The notes beneath the pieces were generated by a model, which saw only the letters and a list, made by a program, of their open reading frames with translations, was not told the DNA's origin and searched no databases. The position numbers and the translations under genes were made by a program. This document shows, piece by piece, positions 33,225 to 46,329 of a DNA stretch of 64,000 bases (positions are counted from its first letter, which is position 1; every line of letters starts with the position of its first letter). The stretch comes from Chlamydomonas sphaeroides (taxonomy: Eukaryota; Chlorophyta; Chlorophyceae; Chlamydomonadales; Chlamydomonadaceae). The stretch lies in contig BDDC01000028.1 in NCBI GenBank assembly GCA_001662425.1, positions 90,527 through 154,526 on the forward strand, read 5' to 3'.

Positions 33225-34962
33225 GTGAGCCTGAGCCGCTGCAAGACACAAAAGCTGTCCGTCCGCGGATTTCACGCAGTGCCGCTGCCAAGCACATAGC
33301 TTGCAGAGCCATAGCGGCAAGGCCCGTGCCCCACAACCCTGCACATGCGGGTCGCAGGTCACTGCTCCCGTACGTGCTGCTGCACCCGGCCTGGCCTGCC
33401 AGGCGGGCCACCCCAGCTAGGCTTGACAACCCCACACAGATCAGGGTGCCCCGAAACGCATATAATGCGGGAATCTTCTGATCCCGGTGCATCCCCAACC
33501 CCACCAACCCATCTAGTAAAGAGTTGCGAATACGACTCCTTGTGGCTGGTATCCAAGCGGAGGGACCAAAGCCGCAAACATGTGCACCTTTGGGCAGCCT
33601 CGGCGGCGCACTGAGCGCCTCCATCATTGAGGCGGCATGACGGCGTGTCAGGGAGGCCGTGTGTAGCGCCAGCTGCAGCTGAGTGGCCGTCGGGACGGTG
33701 AGGCACACGACAGGGCAAGGGTGGCCTCAGGGCGAGGTCCAGCCCACGGCGCGGGCGATGAGACAAAGAGAGGCAGGCGGCTCTGCTGCCGCCGCATCCC
33801 CCTGGTGAAACGCACCGTACGAGCCGCCGCCATCCAATCCAGGGGCGGGGGTTGGCCTGGCGGCGCGCTCACAGCATCGCAGCGCCAGCGTCCCCAGCAT
33901 TCAGTGGGCGAGGCCGCGAGCACCACGGAGGATGTCGGCACGGAAGACATGCTGTCAGCGAGCGAGCCAGCGAGGTGACTTCACTGCCACTCACTCCTGG
34001 CTGAGCTGACCCCCAAACACATGTGTCCTTGCCGACTCCCACATTCTAGGCTGCGCTGCGTCACGTCCCAAGGCATGGGTCAGTCCCTCAGCATGGGGGC
34101 GGCGGGAATGCTGTGTGCGCCCGCCATTCACGCGGTTGCCGGGGAGGAGGTATGGGGGTGGGTGGGTGAGTCGCGCCGCCGCTGTCGACCCTCTCCCATG
34201 AGCATAGGTGTGCAGTCTGCAACACAACGTCAAAGCACCAGAGCGCTCTCGTCCCGGGCGACAGCGCTTGCGACACAGCATCCAGGCATTGCGATACTGC
34301 TCCAGTCTGTGATATGGTGTCAATAGACACCGCTTGGGCATTGGAATTCTCTACCATCGATAGAGGGTCGCACCCCTAGGCTGCACAATTGGGTAATACT
34401 TTACACCTGAAGGTGCGCAGCTGCGCATCATGATGCGTGCTGACTCGTGGTCCAGGCAGGGTTGTCGCAGTCGGGCAGGCTGGGCCTGAGGCGCATTTCG
34501 CAGCGATGGCATAAAGAGCAAGTTCGTTGCAACTCGGAATTGTTCGACCGTTGACCCTTAGGATGGGAATTGTGCCCCCGGTTATACTGCCAGAGGTCCC
34601 TATTCTGCGTTGTGTATGAGGCTCATTTTGCCTCCCGCCGAAAATCCGTGCTGCTGCTCCTCACAACATTGAGTGCCGCACTCACTGACCCTCTCACACG
34701 CAACGCTTTCACGCTGAAGCTGACGGCCGGCGGCTAGCCTGAACGTCACTGCCCTGACGGGACAGTTTCCGAAGACTCTGCAAAGGTCCGCAAGGACGCG
34801 CCGCGATGACACGCAACACTCGACTGCCGTTGCAGCCTTTACTGCGAGCCCGAAGCCTGCCAACTTCACCAGTTGTGCTAGAGTGCTGGCTGCTTGAGCC
34901 GCTGACGGTCTTAGTTCTTTACCATCCTAACTGATATTCCCGCTGCCATCCGGTGCGCGCAG
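33225..34962. other. 5' flank of PTB-A and relic 3' flank
   Basis: No coding exon is supported. The strongest landmark is 34503-34587, shared with 30411-30495 and probably part of the PTB-A promoter or leader. PTB-A's first coding exon follows a splice acceptor (GCGCAG before ATG at 34963), so a 5'-UTR intron is likely to lie in this interval. Confidence 0.45.
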
Positions 34963-37900
34963 ATGTACCCCGACCATTGGGATGACTACATGGTAGGTGG
35001 CCGCATCGCTGGGTAACGCTGCTGCTCCGGCGGCGGCACTAGGTGTCTCTTGCATGGTAGCCATGCACTCGATGCGAGTGGCCCTGTGACCCTGTGCCCG
35101 CGCCCCTTTCACAGTGGCTGGTTATTGGTGGTTTCCTGATTTCGTTTATCATGGCTGCCGGCATTGGCGCCAACGACGGTGCGTTGATTGCTTGGCACGT
35201 CTAATATGTGTGGTTTCACCCTGCCCTCTCAGACTGAGGGATTGTGCCTTCATTGCTATCCCACAGTCGCCAACTCCTTCGGCACGTCTGTGGGCGCGAA
35301 GACTATCACCCTGAAGCAGGCCTGCATGATTGCCGCTGTATTCGAGTTTGCCGGAGCCGTGGGCCTGGGCGGCGAGGTCACGAAGACCATTGCCGGCTCC
35401 ATTGCGCGACCGGCCGCCTTCCAATCCGAGCCCGAGATTTTCATGTGAGCCGCAAAGCAAGTCCCCCTCACCTGAGACATGCCCTGGCTGTACGATGTCT
35501 GCCCGACTCTGCCTTTTCCCCTGCAACCTTAACGCCTGCGTTCATTCGTATGCCGTGAACCACAGGTACGGCATGATGGTCGCCCTGGTGAGCGGAGGTG
35601 GTTGAGCTTTCGCTGATTTCGGATGAAACATAGTTCGGTTGGTGCTATCATCTGCTTCCACCCTCGCAGATCGCTGCTTCGTCCTGGGTGTTCATCGCTA
35701 CCTACTTCTGCCTTGCTGTGTCCACTACTCACTCCGTCAGTGAGTAGGGTTTCCCGTGTTCTGCGGTGCCGAAGCAGCGAGATCATGTGCAGAAGTTTGT
35801 GCTGCAATAGATCATCACACCTGACCGCCTGTCCTTTGCCTGTATGCACCGCAGTCGGCGCTGTGCTAGGATTTGCGCTGGTGTGGGGTGGCAAGGACGC
35901 GGTAGTGTGGAATGACAGGAAGAAGGAGTTTCCCTACAGCTCCGTGAGTCGCATATTGACGGGGACACTGTCTGTTTAAGCCGTCATGGCTGAGGTGCCC
36001 CCACTTCCACCCTTATCATCAGGGTCTGGTTCCAGTCGTGTGCTCGTGGTTCGTTTCGCCTATTATGTCCGGTATTGCGTCCGGCGTCATTTTCTACATC
36101 AACCGCGTCGGAGTGCTGCGCCGCGAGAACAGCACGAACCTGGTAAGGCAGGTGTTTCTGCGATGTTCTTTTCCGATGTTGCCGTTGCTGACGGATTTGA
36201 CGGAAATTCTTCCGACGCAGGCTATTTATTGTTACCCCATCCTGGTCTACATTACTGTCTTCGCCAAGTGAGTCTGGTATCTTTTGGATTGCAAGGCTAG
36301 GAAACGTTGGGCAGGCACCAGTCCCCCTGACATGTTACGTGGATCACTGACACATACCCCCAATTTGCAGTGTCTTCTTCGTTATCTACAAGGGCGCCAA
36401 GAACGTGGCGCATTGGGATGCCAACAAGGCCGCCTGGGTTGCCGCCGTTATCGGTGCTGGATGCTTCCTGCTGTCAATTTTCCCCGGCATCTGGGTACTG
36501 CGCCGGGTCGTCACCCGCGACATGGAGAAGTGAGAAAGGGATCGTACTGAGACGATCAATTTTCTAATTATAACTAGCAACTGAGATTTTTCTGCCGCGT
36601 CCGCAGGGCTGCCCAGAAGGCGGCTGATGCTGAGGCCGCGGCCAACAACCCCAAGCAGGACGTGGAGGAGGCGGAACCTGAGCCGTCTTCTAAGGCCATG
36701 AAGATGTTCAACTCGCTCAAGAAGGCTGCCACTCGCGGCCTCAACCAGGATATTCACGCGGTAAGTGACGGGTAACAGGGAAGCGTATCTTTATACAATT
36801 GCGCCTGGACACATGACATCGTTTCTGCCACCCTCGCAGCACGTTGAGGCCAACCAGGACATCCATGACATGCACGCTGCCGCCGAGGTCTTCGATCCTG
36901 AGACGGAGCAGGTGTACAAGTATCTGCAGGTCTTCTCGGCTTGCGCTGTCTCGTTCTCGCACGGTGCCAACGACGTGGCCAACGCCGTGGGGCCCTTTTC
37001 GGGCATCTGGTACGTCTACCGCAACTGGTCTATCAGCAGCAACGGTGACACTCCCATCTGGGTTCTGGCCATGGGCGGCGCTGGCATCGTGATTGGCCTG
37101 GCTACCTACGGCTACAACATCATGATGACGCTCGGTGTGGGCCTTGCCAAGGTGTGTTGCTGGACGAGCTTAAGACCTGCTGGGTATCCAGCGCAGCCAT
37201 GCGGCACGTGCGCGTACGGCTAACGGAACCTGCTGTGCCCCCTTCACGTCAGATGACTCCGTCTCGCGGCTACTGTGCTGAGCTGGCTACCTCGTTCACC
37301 GTCGCTCTGGCGTCCGTCTACGGTCTACCTGTCTCGACGACGCAGTGCATCACTGGCGCCGAGATGGGCGTGGGCTTGGTTGAGAACATTAGGACGGGCG
37401 TCAACTACAAGCTCTTCGGCAAGCAGATCCTTGCTTGGGTCTTCACGCTTATCGTTGCTGGTTTCCTGTCTGCCGCCATCTTTGCATACGGCGTGTTCTC
37501 GCCATCTCTCACCATGGCTAAGGATATTGCCATCTATGAGCAGGGCATCAAGAATGCCGCGCAGGGCATGTACAAGGTCCTTGACACGTGAGCGGGGCTG
37601 GTGCTGGCTTGTTCAGGTCGTTGGCAAGAGATGGGCTGAGGGGGATGCCGGTATGCAGCTACATCCGCGCATATTCCGCCTACTTGCATTGTCTCCTTGC
37701 CACCCCGCAGGGCCAACAAGGAGCTGAACACCACGTTCGGCGGCAAGAACCTGACCGATGTGGCGTTGACCGCCACGATCACGTCGCGCAACAAGCAGCT
37801 GACCGACATGTTCAACACCAAGAAGATCGGCTACGTCGACCCCAGGACGCTGGTTGGGCACCTCGAGGCCGCTGTGAAGACCTACTCCAACTACTCGGTG

Positions 37901-38014
37901 ACGACGGTTGGCTACAACCCCAAGACGCGCGCCTTCGTGCCGGCGGGCGCGCCGTTCGCGGAGAGCAAGGTGCAGGTGTCGCCGTACGATCAGGCGATGC
38001 TCACCAAGAAGTAA
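34963..38014 (+). CDS. PTB: PTB-A: Na+/phosphate symporter, Pho89/PiT (PHO4) family
   Basis: Sodium-coupled phosphate uptake carrier, expected in the plasma membrane. Exons: 34963-34992, 35115-35178, 35267-35444, 35566-35587, 35670-35739, 35855-35943, 36023-36142, 36221-36267, 36371-36529, 36607-36760, 36840-37151, 37253-37587, 37711-38014; 627 residues. Both inverted PHO4 repeats are present, with signature blocks GANDGVANSFGTSVGAKT (N half) and HGANDVANAVGPFSG (C half). They are separated by a charged central loop (AEAAANNPKQDVEEAEPEP) with a predicted amphipathic stretch. The start at 34963 follows a splice acceptor, so a 5'-UTR intron is likely. Exon 7 is uninterrupted (GLVPVVCSWFVSP), whereas B, C and D have an intron at the Trp codon. 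TGTAA lies at 38262-38266. It is an intact first member of the four-gene array. The paralogue number cannot be assigned. Confidence 0.95.
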
Positions 38015-40466
38015 AGTTCGGCACCGAGGCGGCAGTGACACGTTTTCGTGCTGCTGCGCATAGATTGTTGACCTACGCATACATTCTAATGACCGGATAT
38101 GGAAAATAGCAGGCATGTGCGCTATCTCGAGTCATGGCGGTGCCCATTGAGTGAAGCGACATGGGTATTTGTTTGAAGCTAACATCGTGAATTTGGCTGA
38201 GCGTAAGCATGTAGATATAATACCATAGACAATACCACGCAGGCTATTTACGTGGACACGTTGTAACACAGCGACAACGGCCGATTACTATTCGGAGCAG
38301 ATCAAGCAGAGCGTAGCGGGTCATGCAGTATATGGCTTATTGGGTACGTGCAATTTCTAGGTCACACCGGCATTGAACCCATTTCAGCACCTCCTACCAA
38401 CCGAACAGACACAGCCCGAAAGTAATCCAGGTTGTACAGCAACCTCATGAACGTACGGCATGTATAGCTGTTTTCGGTTCGGTAGGAATCCAGCGCAAAG
38501 ACTGCCGTACCCATGTCCGGCTCAAACGCAGGTCACCACGCATCCGCATTGCGTGGTGACCCTATGAGTCAGACATGGGGCAGGCGTGGTTTTCGTGCCC
38601 TCGCTCTGTGTGCAGGCTGGTCACTGGCTGCGCAGCAGCAGCCACGCGTCGCGGCACAGGAAATAGGGCGGTGCTGCGACGGTGCGGTAAGGGCGCTATC
38701 GTTGTGATGCGGGGATGGATCTAGTGCCGCCTGGCCTCACCTGTGGGCCTGGCTGGCGTGTCCACCAGAAAGCGCAGTCTAGTGATGCCCAAGAGCGGCC
38801 TCGAAAGCACAGCGCTGCGGGGCATATGGGATGGAGCACGCATGCTGGAACTAAGCATGCGGTGCGGTGAGGGAGCACTTGGGCGGTTCTGCCCGGGCCT
38901 CCCTCGCCATGTCCCATGCGCAGCTGCGTGCTGCATCTCACCTTCCGGGCCCGGCAGCGCTGCAACCGGAGACTGCCGGACAAGGCCTGAACCTGCTGCC
39001 AGCAGGCTGAGCGCCGCTGCCAGCCGCCATGCAGGGCCGTCACCCGCGTGGACCAGCAACAGGAGCAGGGCCGTGAAGCTTGAGGGCTTGCGTGGTGAGA
39101 TAGACGCTGGCCGAACCGTGTGCGCACAGCAGACCAAGGCGTGGACGGGGGGGCTGGCGCGCCGCGAGCTTGCTGAAGCGCGGGGCGCTGCGCGGCGCAT
39201 GCCGCTGCCCTCAAGGCCCCCCGGCCCCTGCTCCTCTGCCCCTCGACCGGCACATCGGCTGCACCTAGGGCGCAGTGGCCGGGCGGTTCCCTCGTCCCGT
39301 CACAGCTAGCTGCGCTGGCTTGAATTGCTGCAGCGCATGTATCATACCTGGCGCCGTTTCAGCTTTCGCAGCGCAAGCGGTTGCCTGCGGCGAAGGGCCA
39401 CGAGTAGGGGCTATGTGGGCGGGGCGTCCAGCGTGCAGGGACTGAGTACGGCATTGGATTGCCAAACATCCTCACACAGTGTGCTACACGACGTAAACGC
39501 TGACCGGGCTCAGCCCCCGTGCGACGCAGGAGGAGCCACAAATCATGATGGTGACCACCACCAGCCGATGCGGCAGCGCGCAGCCCATTTCGTCACGGGC
39601 CACGGCGGTGCACGAGCAAAGAGACTCACGTATGTGCGTGCGATCGCATACTATGGGCGTTCTTCCAGCGCTTGCAGCGCCGGTACCGACTGCTACGGCA
39701 CGCTGTTTTCACCCGCATGTCGGCGGGTTTACCTCGCAGTCAGACGCTCCTTCACCGGCGTGAACCTTCGCGTCAAACACCGTTCGTTATGCGACCAGTT
39801 GCGAGGCTCCATGCGCGACATTTGCGCGCGTTGCTGTACTTGCGATACACACCAGTTAATCGCTGTCGAGCTAGGTGTGGGACACCGTTACGCAGAGGGA
39901 ACAATTTCCGCATCCAGGGCGTTAGGTTCGAATGGGGTTTCTACATCGAGTCACGCCTTCGTCTTTCAGCGGAAAGCCCACATTTTACCCAGCAATGCTC
40001 CTAAACATTTCGCAAAGGGTGGAAAGTAACGGAATGCTGGTATCGTCGGAGGAATTTTCTTAGGTTCCGTACTCAGAACACGTCAAACCCAGCGCGTGAA
40101 TGCGTGAAGTGATCAATCATCTACATCAAACTTTGTTTTGAACCCGATTCAGGCGCACCGCCAAATCCTTGCGCACAGAAGCCGCGCAACACAGCCAAGC
40201 GCCGCCGCAAGCCAGCGTAAGCGCCTGAGAAAGCCTTGACGGCGCCTACAAGTCGTGCCCAGCGAAGGTATGTGCGTGCGAAGTCGTTGGGGCGTCTGTG
40301 GCCATCGTGTCAAACCTCAGGTTCTGGCTCGGTTTTGTGACGCGCTATGTGCTTGGTCTGAGCGGTATTACTTGCTGTTCATAGCGCCATTCATATCTAC
40401 AATTGTTCGCTCGCAAGACACTTGTCGCGTCGCTAACGTGCACGGCTTCGCCTGCCTTGCACGCAG
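38015..40466. other. Spacer between PTB-A and PTB-B
   Basis: Contains the PTB-A 3'-UTR, a perfect 11-bp-stem hairpin at 38531-38561 (GGTCACCACGC / GCGTGGTGACC), and a weak minus-strand open frame at 38721-39200 with a hydrophobic Leu/Ala stretch that I cannot assign. The last 250 bases resemble the PTB-C leader (AAGCCTTGACGGC, then AAG|GTATGT at about 40268), suggesting a 5'-UTR exon and intron of PTB-B. Confidence 0.45.
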
Positions 40467-43400
40467 ATGTATCCCAACATGTGGGATGACTACATGGTGA
40501 GTGCGAATCAGCATTGCTGGCCAGCTGGCTACGCGTGGCGAGGCAGTGCTCGACCGCCTTCTCGTTCTCACCCGCCGCTTGCAACCCACAGTGGCTGGTC
40601 ATCGGCGGCTTCCTGGTGTCGTTTGTCATGGCCGCCGGCATCGGCGCTAACGATGGTGAGTGCGAGTGCCGGCGCGGCTTGGGTTGCGGGGCACAGTACC
40701 GGCCCGGTCCCCGGCCAGCACACAGCCTGACGCCGTCGCTTTGCTCCCGCCATACCCGCAGTTGCCAACGCGTTCGGCACGTCCGTGGGCGCCAAGACCA
40801 TCACCCTCAAGCAGGCTTGCCTCATCGCCGCCATTTTTGAGTTCGCCGGAGCCGTGGGCCTGGGTGGTGAAGTGACGAAGACCATCGCCGGCTCCATTGC
40901 GCGTCCCGCCGCCTTCCAGGCCGAGCCTGAGATCTTCATGTGAGCTTCACGCCGCCCCCCAGTTGTAGCAGGCGTGTCGGCTCCGCCAGGTCTGCGGTAT
41001 CGATCTTCCTGTCGCGCTCACTAAGGCTCCTGTTCAATCCCCCCCTGGTTTCGTGCGCCGCAGGTATGGCATGATGGTCGCCCTGGTGAGCAGGGCTGTG
41101 GGGATTCGGCTGGTTTTTTCCGTGGCGAAACTGCTTGCGCCGGCGCTGCGCAAAGCACAATACTTGATGCGCGCACCTGTTGGGCCCTCCCAGATCGCCG
41201 CCTCGACCTGGGTCTTCACCGCCACCTACTTCTGCCTCGCCGTTTCCACCACCCACTCTGTTAGTAAGTGTGGGCATTGCCAGGACTGCCATAGCTTTGG
41301 TCACGCGCTCGTGTGGCCTGCCAGCTAGCTCACGCAGCATGAGCATAGCTCACAGCCACAACGCGGTTCGACCAGGCCCTGACGCTGCCACGCCCCATGC
41401 CTGCCCCGCAACCGTCACCACCAGTCGGCGCCGTGCTGGGCTTTGCGCTGGTGTGGGGTGGCAAGGACGCGGTAGTGTGGAACGACAAGAAGAAGGAGTT
41501 TCCCTACAGCACGGTGGGTGTCCACAAGGAGCCGTGTCGGATTTGGTCGTATGCCCGGTGTAATGTGAACGGTTTGTACCGCTTTTCTTCAGCCGGATCT
41601 ATGTAATGATATGGCATCGCCGTGAACCTCGCACGACTGACTCCCCTGCCGCGTGCCCTGTCCCCGGCCCCTCGAAATGCAGGGCCTGGTGCCCGTGGTG
41701 TGCTCTTGGTAAGCACCGACCGACGTACCGACTGGCGGCTGTACCTGTTGCGGGCCTTCTGCCAGAACTCAGCAGTGAGCATTGTGCCATCAATGTTTGC
41801 GTGCTTCGTCTGCCCTCCCCATCGCAGGTTCGTGTCGCCGCTCATGTCTGGTATTGCCGCCGCAATTATCTTTTTCAGCAACCGCATTCTCATCTTGCGT
41901 CGCGAGAACAGCACGAACCTGGTGAGATTACTGGCGCTAGGTTGCCGAGTTGGCGGTGACAGCGGCCCGCAGGCGCTAGCCTCCAAGCGGCAGGTCCAAC
42001 GATGCAAACGCATCGAGCGGGACCCCATCTTGGCTTCCTGTATGCGCACCTGTCTACCCACACATTCGTGTCCTGACTACATCACTCGCCCCCAACATCT
42101 CCCACAGGCCATTTACTGCTACCCCGTGCTGGTCGCTGTCACCGTGTTCATCAAGTGAGTCGGCGAGGGGGTTGGCGTGTGTCTCAACGCATGTGATGGA
42201 TGCCGTCCTGGTACACAGCCCCTGACGCCTCGCCTGATGAACGCCGCCACTGCTCGCCCCACAGCGTCTTCTTTGTCATCTACAAGGGCGCCAAGGCTGT
42301 GGCTGGGTGGAACTCCAACAAGGCCGCTTGGGTGGCTGCTGCTGTCGCCGGCGGTTGCTTCGTGCTGGCCTGCTTCCCCGGCATCTGGATTCTGCGCCGG
42401 ACTGTCCGCAAGGACATGGACGAGTACGTTGGGGCTGTGGGGCCAGGCGGGTGCGGATGCAGGGCATGCGCGCACAGGTGGAAGCACGGCAGCTCTGCTC
42501 AAGCTGCGCTTACTAGGGCTGCTGGTACGCATAGATATGACGTGAACTTCCCCCGTCCGCAGGGCGGCCCAGAAGGCGGCTGATGCTGAGGCCGCGGCTA
42601 ACAACCCCAAGCAGGACGTGGAGGAGGCGGAACCTGAGCCATCGTCCAAGGCCATGAAGATGTTCAACTCGCTCAAGAAGGCTGCAACTCGCGGCCTGAA
42701 CAAGGACATCCATGCGGTGCGTCAGCGTGGGCGATCTTCATCGGCGTGAAGTTATTGTCCTCTCGTTATGCTGTTTCGCGGTGCACGGGCCCATCGAGCC
42801 TAACTCCTATCCCACGTAACCTTGTGATTGCCCGTCCCCTCAGGAAGTGGACAACAACCAGGACATTCACGACATGCACGCTGCCGCTGAGGTGTTTGAC
42901 CCCGAGACGGAGCAGGTGTACAAGTACCTGCAGGTCTTCTCGGCTTGCGCTGTCTCCTTCGGGCATGGTGCCAATGACGTGGCCAACGCCGTGGGGCCCT
43001 TTTCGGGCATCTGGTACGTCTACCGCAACTGGACTGTCAGCAGCAGCGGTGACACTCCCATCTGGGTTTTGGCTATGGGTGGCGCTGGCATTGTGGTTGG
43101 CCTGGCTACGTACGGCTACAACATTATGATGACGCTCGGTGTGGGCCTTGCCAAGGTATGTCGCGAGCGTAGAGCCTGCTGGGCATCCAGCGCAGCCATG
43201 CGGCGCGTGCATGTACGCCTAACGGAATCTGCTGTGTCCCCCCCCAAACAGATGACTCCGTCTCGCGGCTATTGCGCTGAGATCGCCACCTCATTCACTG
43301 TCTCGCTGGCGTCCGTCTATGGTTTGCCCATCTCGACGACGCAATGCATCACCGGCGCCGAGATGGGCGTGGGCTTGGTTGAGAACATTAGGACGGGCGT

Positions 43401-44013
43401 CAACTACAAGCTCTTCGGCAAGCAGATCCTTGCTTGGGTCTTCACGCTCATCGTCGCTGGCTTCCTGTCTGCCGCCATCTTCGCGTACGGCGTGTTCTCG
43501 CCATCGCTCACCATGTCCAAGGACATTGCCATTTACGAGCAGGGCATTAAGAATGCCGCGCAGGGCATGTACAAGGTCCTCGACACGTGAGCGGGGCTGG
43601 GGCTGGTTTGTTCAGGTCGTTGGCAAGGGATGGGCTGAGGGGGATGCCGGTATGCAGCTACATCCGCGCATATTCCGCCTACTTGCATTGTCTCCTTGCC
43701 ACCCCGCAGGGCCAACAAGGAGCTGAACACCACGTTCGGCGGCAAGAACCTGACCGATGTGGCGTTGACCGCCACGATCACGTCGCGCAACAAGCAGCTG
43801 ACCGACATGTTCAACACCAAGAAGATCGGCTACGTCGACCCCAGGACGCTGGTTGGGCACCTCGAAGCGGCTATTAAGACCTACTCCAACTACTCGGTGA
43901 CGACGGTCGGCTACAACCCCAAGACGCGCGCCTTCGTGCCGGCCGGCGCTCCGTTCGCGGATAGCAAGGTGCAAGTGTCGCCGTACGATCAGGCGATGCT
44001 CACCAAGAAGTAA
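40467..44013 (+). CDS. PTB: PTB-B: Na+/phosphate symporter, Pho89/PiT (PHO4) family
   Basis: Same family and role as PTB-A. Exons: 40467-40496, 40592-40655, 40762-40939, 41064-41085, 41194-41263, 41425-41513, 41683-41708, 41828-41921, 42108-42154, 42265-42423, 42563-42716, 42844-43155, 43252-43586, 43710-44013; again 627 residues. Both signature repeats are intact (GANDGVANAFGTSVG; HGANDVANAVGPFSG). Exon 7 is split at the Trp codon, unlike A. From exon 12 through the start of exon 13, including the intron, it is almost identical to PTB-A, a gene-conversion signature. Differences from A cluster in the N half and the central loop start (MDEAAQKAAD). TGTAA lies at 44333-44337. The start follows a splice acceptor. 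Confidence 0.95.
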
Positions 44014-44990
44014 AACCGCTAAACAGTTGTCCTTGCTGTTTAATCAGTTTCACAGTTTTGTAGGCTTACTAATGACCGTCGCAGGCTGTACGGGTCGTGC
44101 GTGATCATGCGTGCTGATGATAGCGTTGATATGGCTTACCATATGTTGCCTGAGGCGTAGTACCAGGCCATCCATGTAGTGATCGGCGATGATCTGTTGC
44201 AGGAAGGTGCATGCCGTTGTTCAGCACCTCGACTTTGCTACTGAGGCGTGTGTACAATGCGCACGCTTGCATTCCTTACTGCACCTTATACAACATATAT
44301 ACGGATGCGCCGAGTCAACTGCTACAGAGATTTGTAACTCATCTCACTTTCTTTGCCATCTTTGCGCTCGCCAACGTGCACCGCTGTGAACCTGTGTGAT
44401 CGGGATCGTCGTAAAAATCAGAATCATAGTCCGAGCAACACCCGCTCGAAATGACACAGGGCGGCCTCAAAACTCAGGCACTCTCTTCCACCGTGCGCCC
44501 TCATGGCCCCAGCTCCGCAACCCTACTGCCACATACCTGCCTGCTCCTCGTGGCCGGGCAAACGCGGCTGCATGCTGGCGGCTCCGCAGCAGCACAGCGT
44601 CGCCTGCCTTGCCATAGGGCCGCAGGGCGCACGGGCAAGAAGCCGTCGCGTCAAGGGAAAAAAAGACAAGCCATCGCTCGCCGACCCACATGCAGGAGCG
44701 GTGCCCTGCTGATGCCCACCTGCGCAGTCTGATTCTTGCCGCTCCTCACCCGCCCACCCGCATGCCCTGCCAAACGCACTGCCCACAAACCCTACCCAAC
44801 CCTGCCTCAGCCCCGCCCCGCCCCGCTCAGCGCTGCTGTGCCCCGCCGTCCCTGCCTGCTTGCCCTTTCACAACTTCTGCGGGAACCGCCTGCCCCACAA
44901 ACTGACCTGAATGCCCCCTGCCCTGCCCCGCCCCAACGGCACGCAAGCACAAGCTCGCACCGGTTTGCGGGGGTGGCCAGATTAGCCAGC
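44014..44990. other. 3' flank of PTB-B
   Basis: Probable 3'-UTR to about 44350 (TGTAA at 44333-44337), then Pro/Ala-coding-like GC-rich DNA with no supported exon. Confidence 0.4.
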
Positions 44991-45730
44991 CCTGCCGCTG
45001 GTCAGTCACCGCGCGCGGCGCACACCGCGCAGGCATGGAGCCTGTCAGCGGCGGAGGAGTGGGCGGTGTGAGCGGTGTGTGGGCGGTGGTAGTGGGCGGT
45101 GTGAGCTTAGGGCCGGCGAACCCGGCCTTGCCAATGGCACGCATGTAGATCGCACATCCCCGGATGCAACCGCTCTCACCAGGCAGTCGCGGCGGCAGGG
45201 GATGCGTACGGGTAAAGGCGGCTGGAACCTGGAAGACTATCGTAAACTGGCCGAGAGGACGGGGACAGGAGAAAGGGGATGTGCGAAAAGACTCAGATGC
45301 GTACCAAAGGCTGTCCACGCTGCGTCTAAGTAAAAACGCCGGCCGCGCGACCGGGACAGGTCGCCAGGTGGCGACGCGAGTAGTCGCGTCACAGGTTGGG
45401 CGGGATCCGGTGGCAATTGTGTGCTAGCGCGACATGGTTGCGGCCGCACCGGTCGTCAGGTTGCCCAAGTATTGCTCTGACGGGGTATGGAGCATTCCCC
45501 GAATGAATCGTACCCTGTAGGACTGATCCACGGGCTTTGTCCGGTATGGCTTCAGCTGCGCGGCGCCGGCTAATGCGGGGCCAAGCTAGGGGAGCTCTGG
45601 GGCACGGCTCAAACCCTGCGCCGCGTGCTCACCGTAGCAAGACCACTCAGTGCTTTTGTGCGACACACGGACAACGGCACGCATCCGTGTGACCGAAGCT
45701 CAACACACGAATGGCAAAAGACACGCTTGG
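44990..45730. repeat. Duplicated block upstream of PTB-C, copy 1
   Basis: Aligns with 46330-47130 over most of its length. Shared landmarks include AGGGCCGGC(G/A)AACCCGGCCT, ATGGCACGCATGT, CTCTCACCAGGCAG, ATGCGTACCAAAG, GGTCGTCAGGTTGC, GGACTGATCCACGGGCTTT and CCGTGTGACCGAAGCTCA. Indels and substitutions show it is not very recent. No convincing ORF is conserved between the copies. Confidence 0.75.
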
Positions 45731-46329
45731 GCCGCCTGCGCCCAAGCCGCCACTAATACGCATGAAGACCCGTTACGTACCCCTATCGCCGCCGCTAAAA
45801 CCCAGGCCCCGAGGAGCGCAGGCGGTACGCGTGGGGCGTAGAGCACCCTCCTCACCCAACCTGACAGACGTTGCCGTTGCAGCGGGCCTACGCTTCGGCC
45901 TCCGCCCCAGACGGAGGCCCCATCCCATTGCGCGACGGCCATGGGGCCCCCGCTCCAGGCTGCAAGCACAAGGCAGGGGCAGCGGCAGAGGCCTCTTCGT
46001 CAGGCGCTTGCATGTCCACGGCGCGCCCCGTGCCATGCGGAGCCCAGACACCTCGGCAACCGGCTGGCCAACCCCCGACCGTCCTGTCCAAACCCACCGC
46101 TTGACCGCTTCCGCACGTGACTGTCAGCAAGCGAGGCGTGCGGTGGCCTGCGCGCGATCAGGTGTCAACACACCAGAGTGAGCACAAGGCTCGCACGCAG
46201 AGCCCTAGCGCCGCACAAGACCAACAGCAGAGTTCCGCGCAACCTGTTGTGGCACGGCGAGGCCTGGGGTGCTGCGACGCAACGCACCATCAACCCGTCA
46301 GCGACGTCACAGCTCGTCGTGGCAGGGTA

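Noticed and set aside
38721..39200. Minus-strand ORF with hydrophobic Leu/Ala stretch as a membrane protein
   Set aside because: Two overlapping minus frames are equally open here and neither shows a family motif; too weak to call.
39325..40029. 234-codon open frame as a gene between PTB-A and PTB-B
   Set aside because: It has no Kozak-like ATG at its start, no domain, no codon bias like neighbouring genes and no splice context. It is probably a chance ORF.
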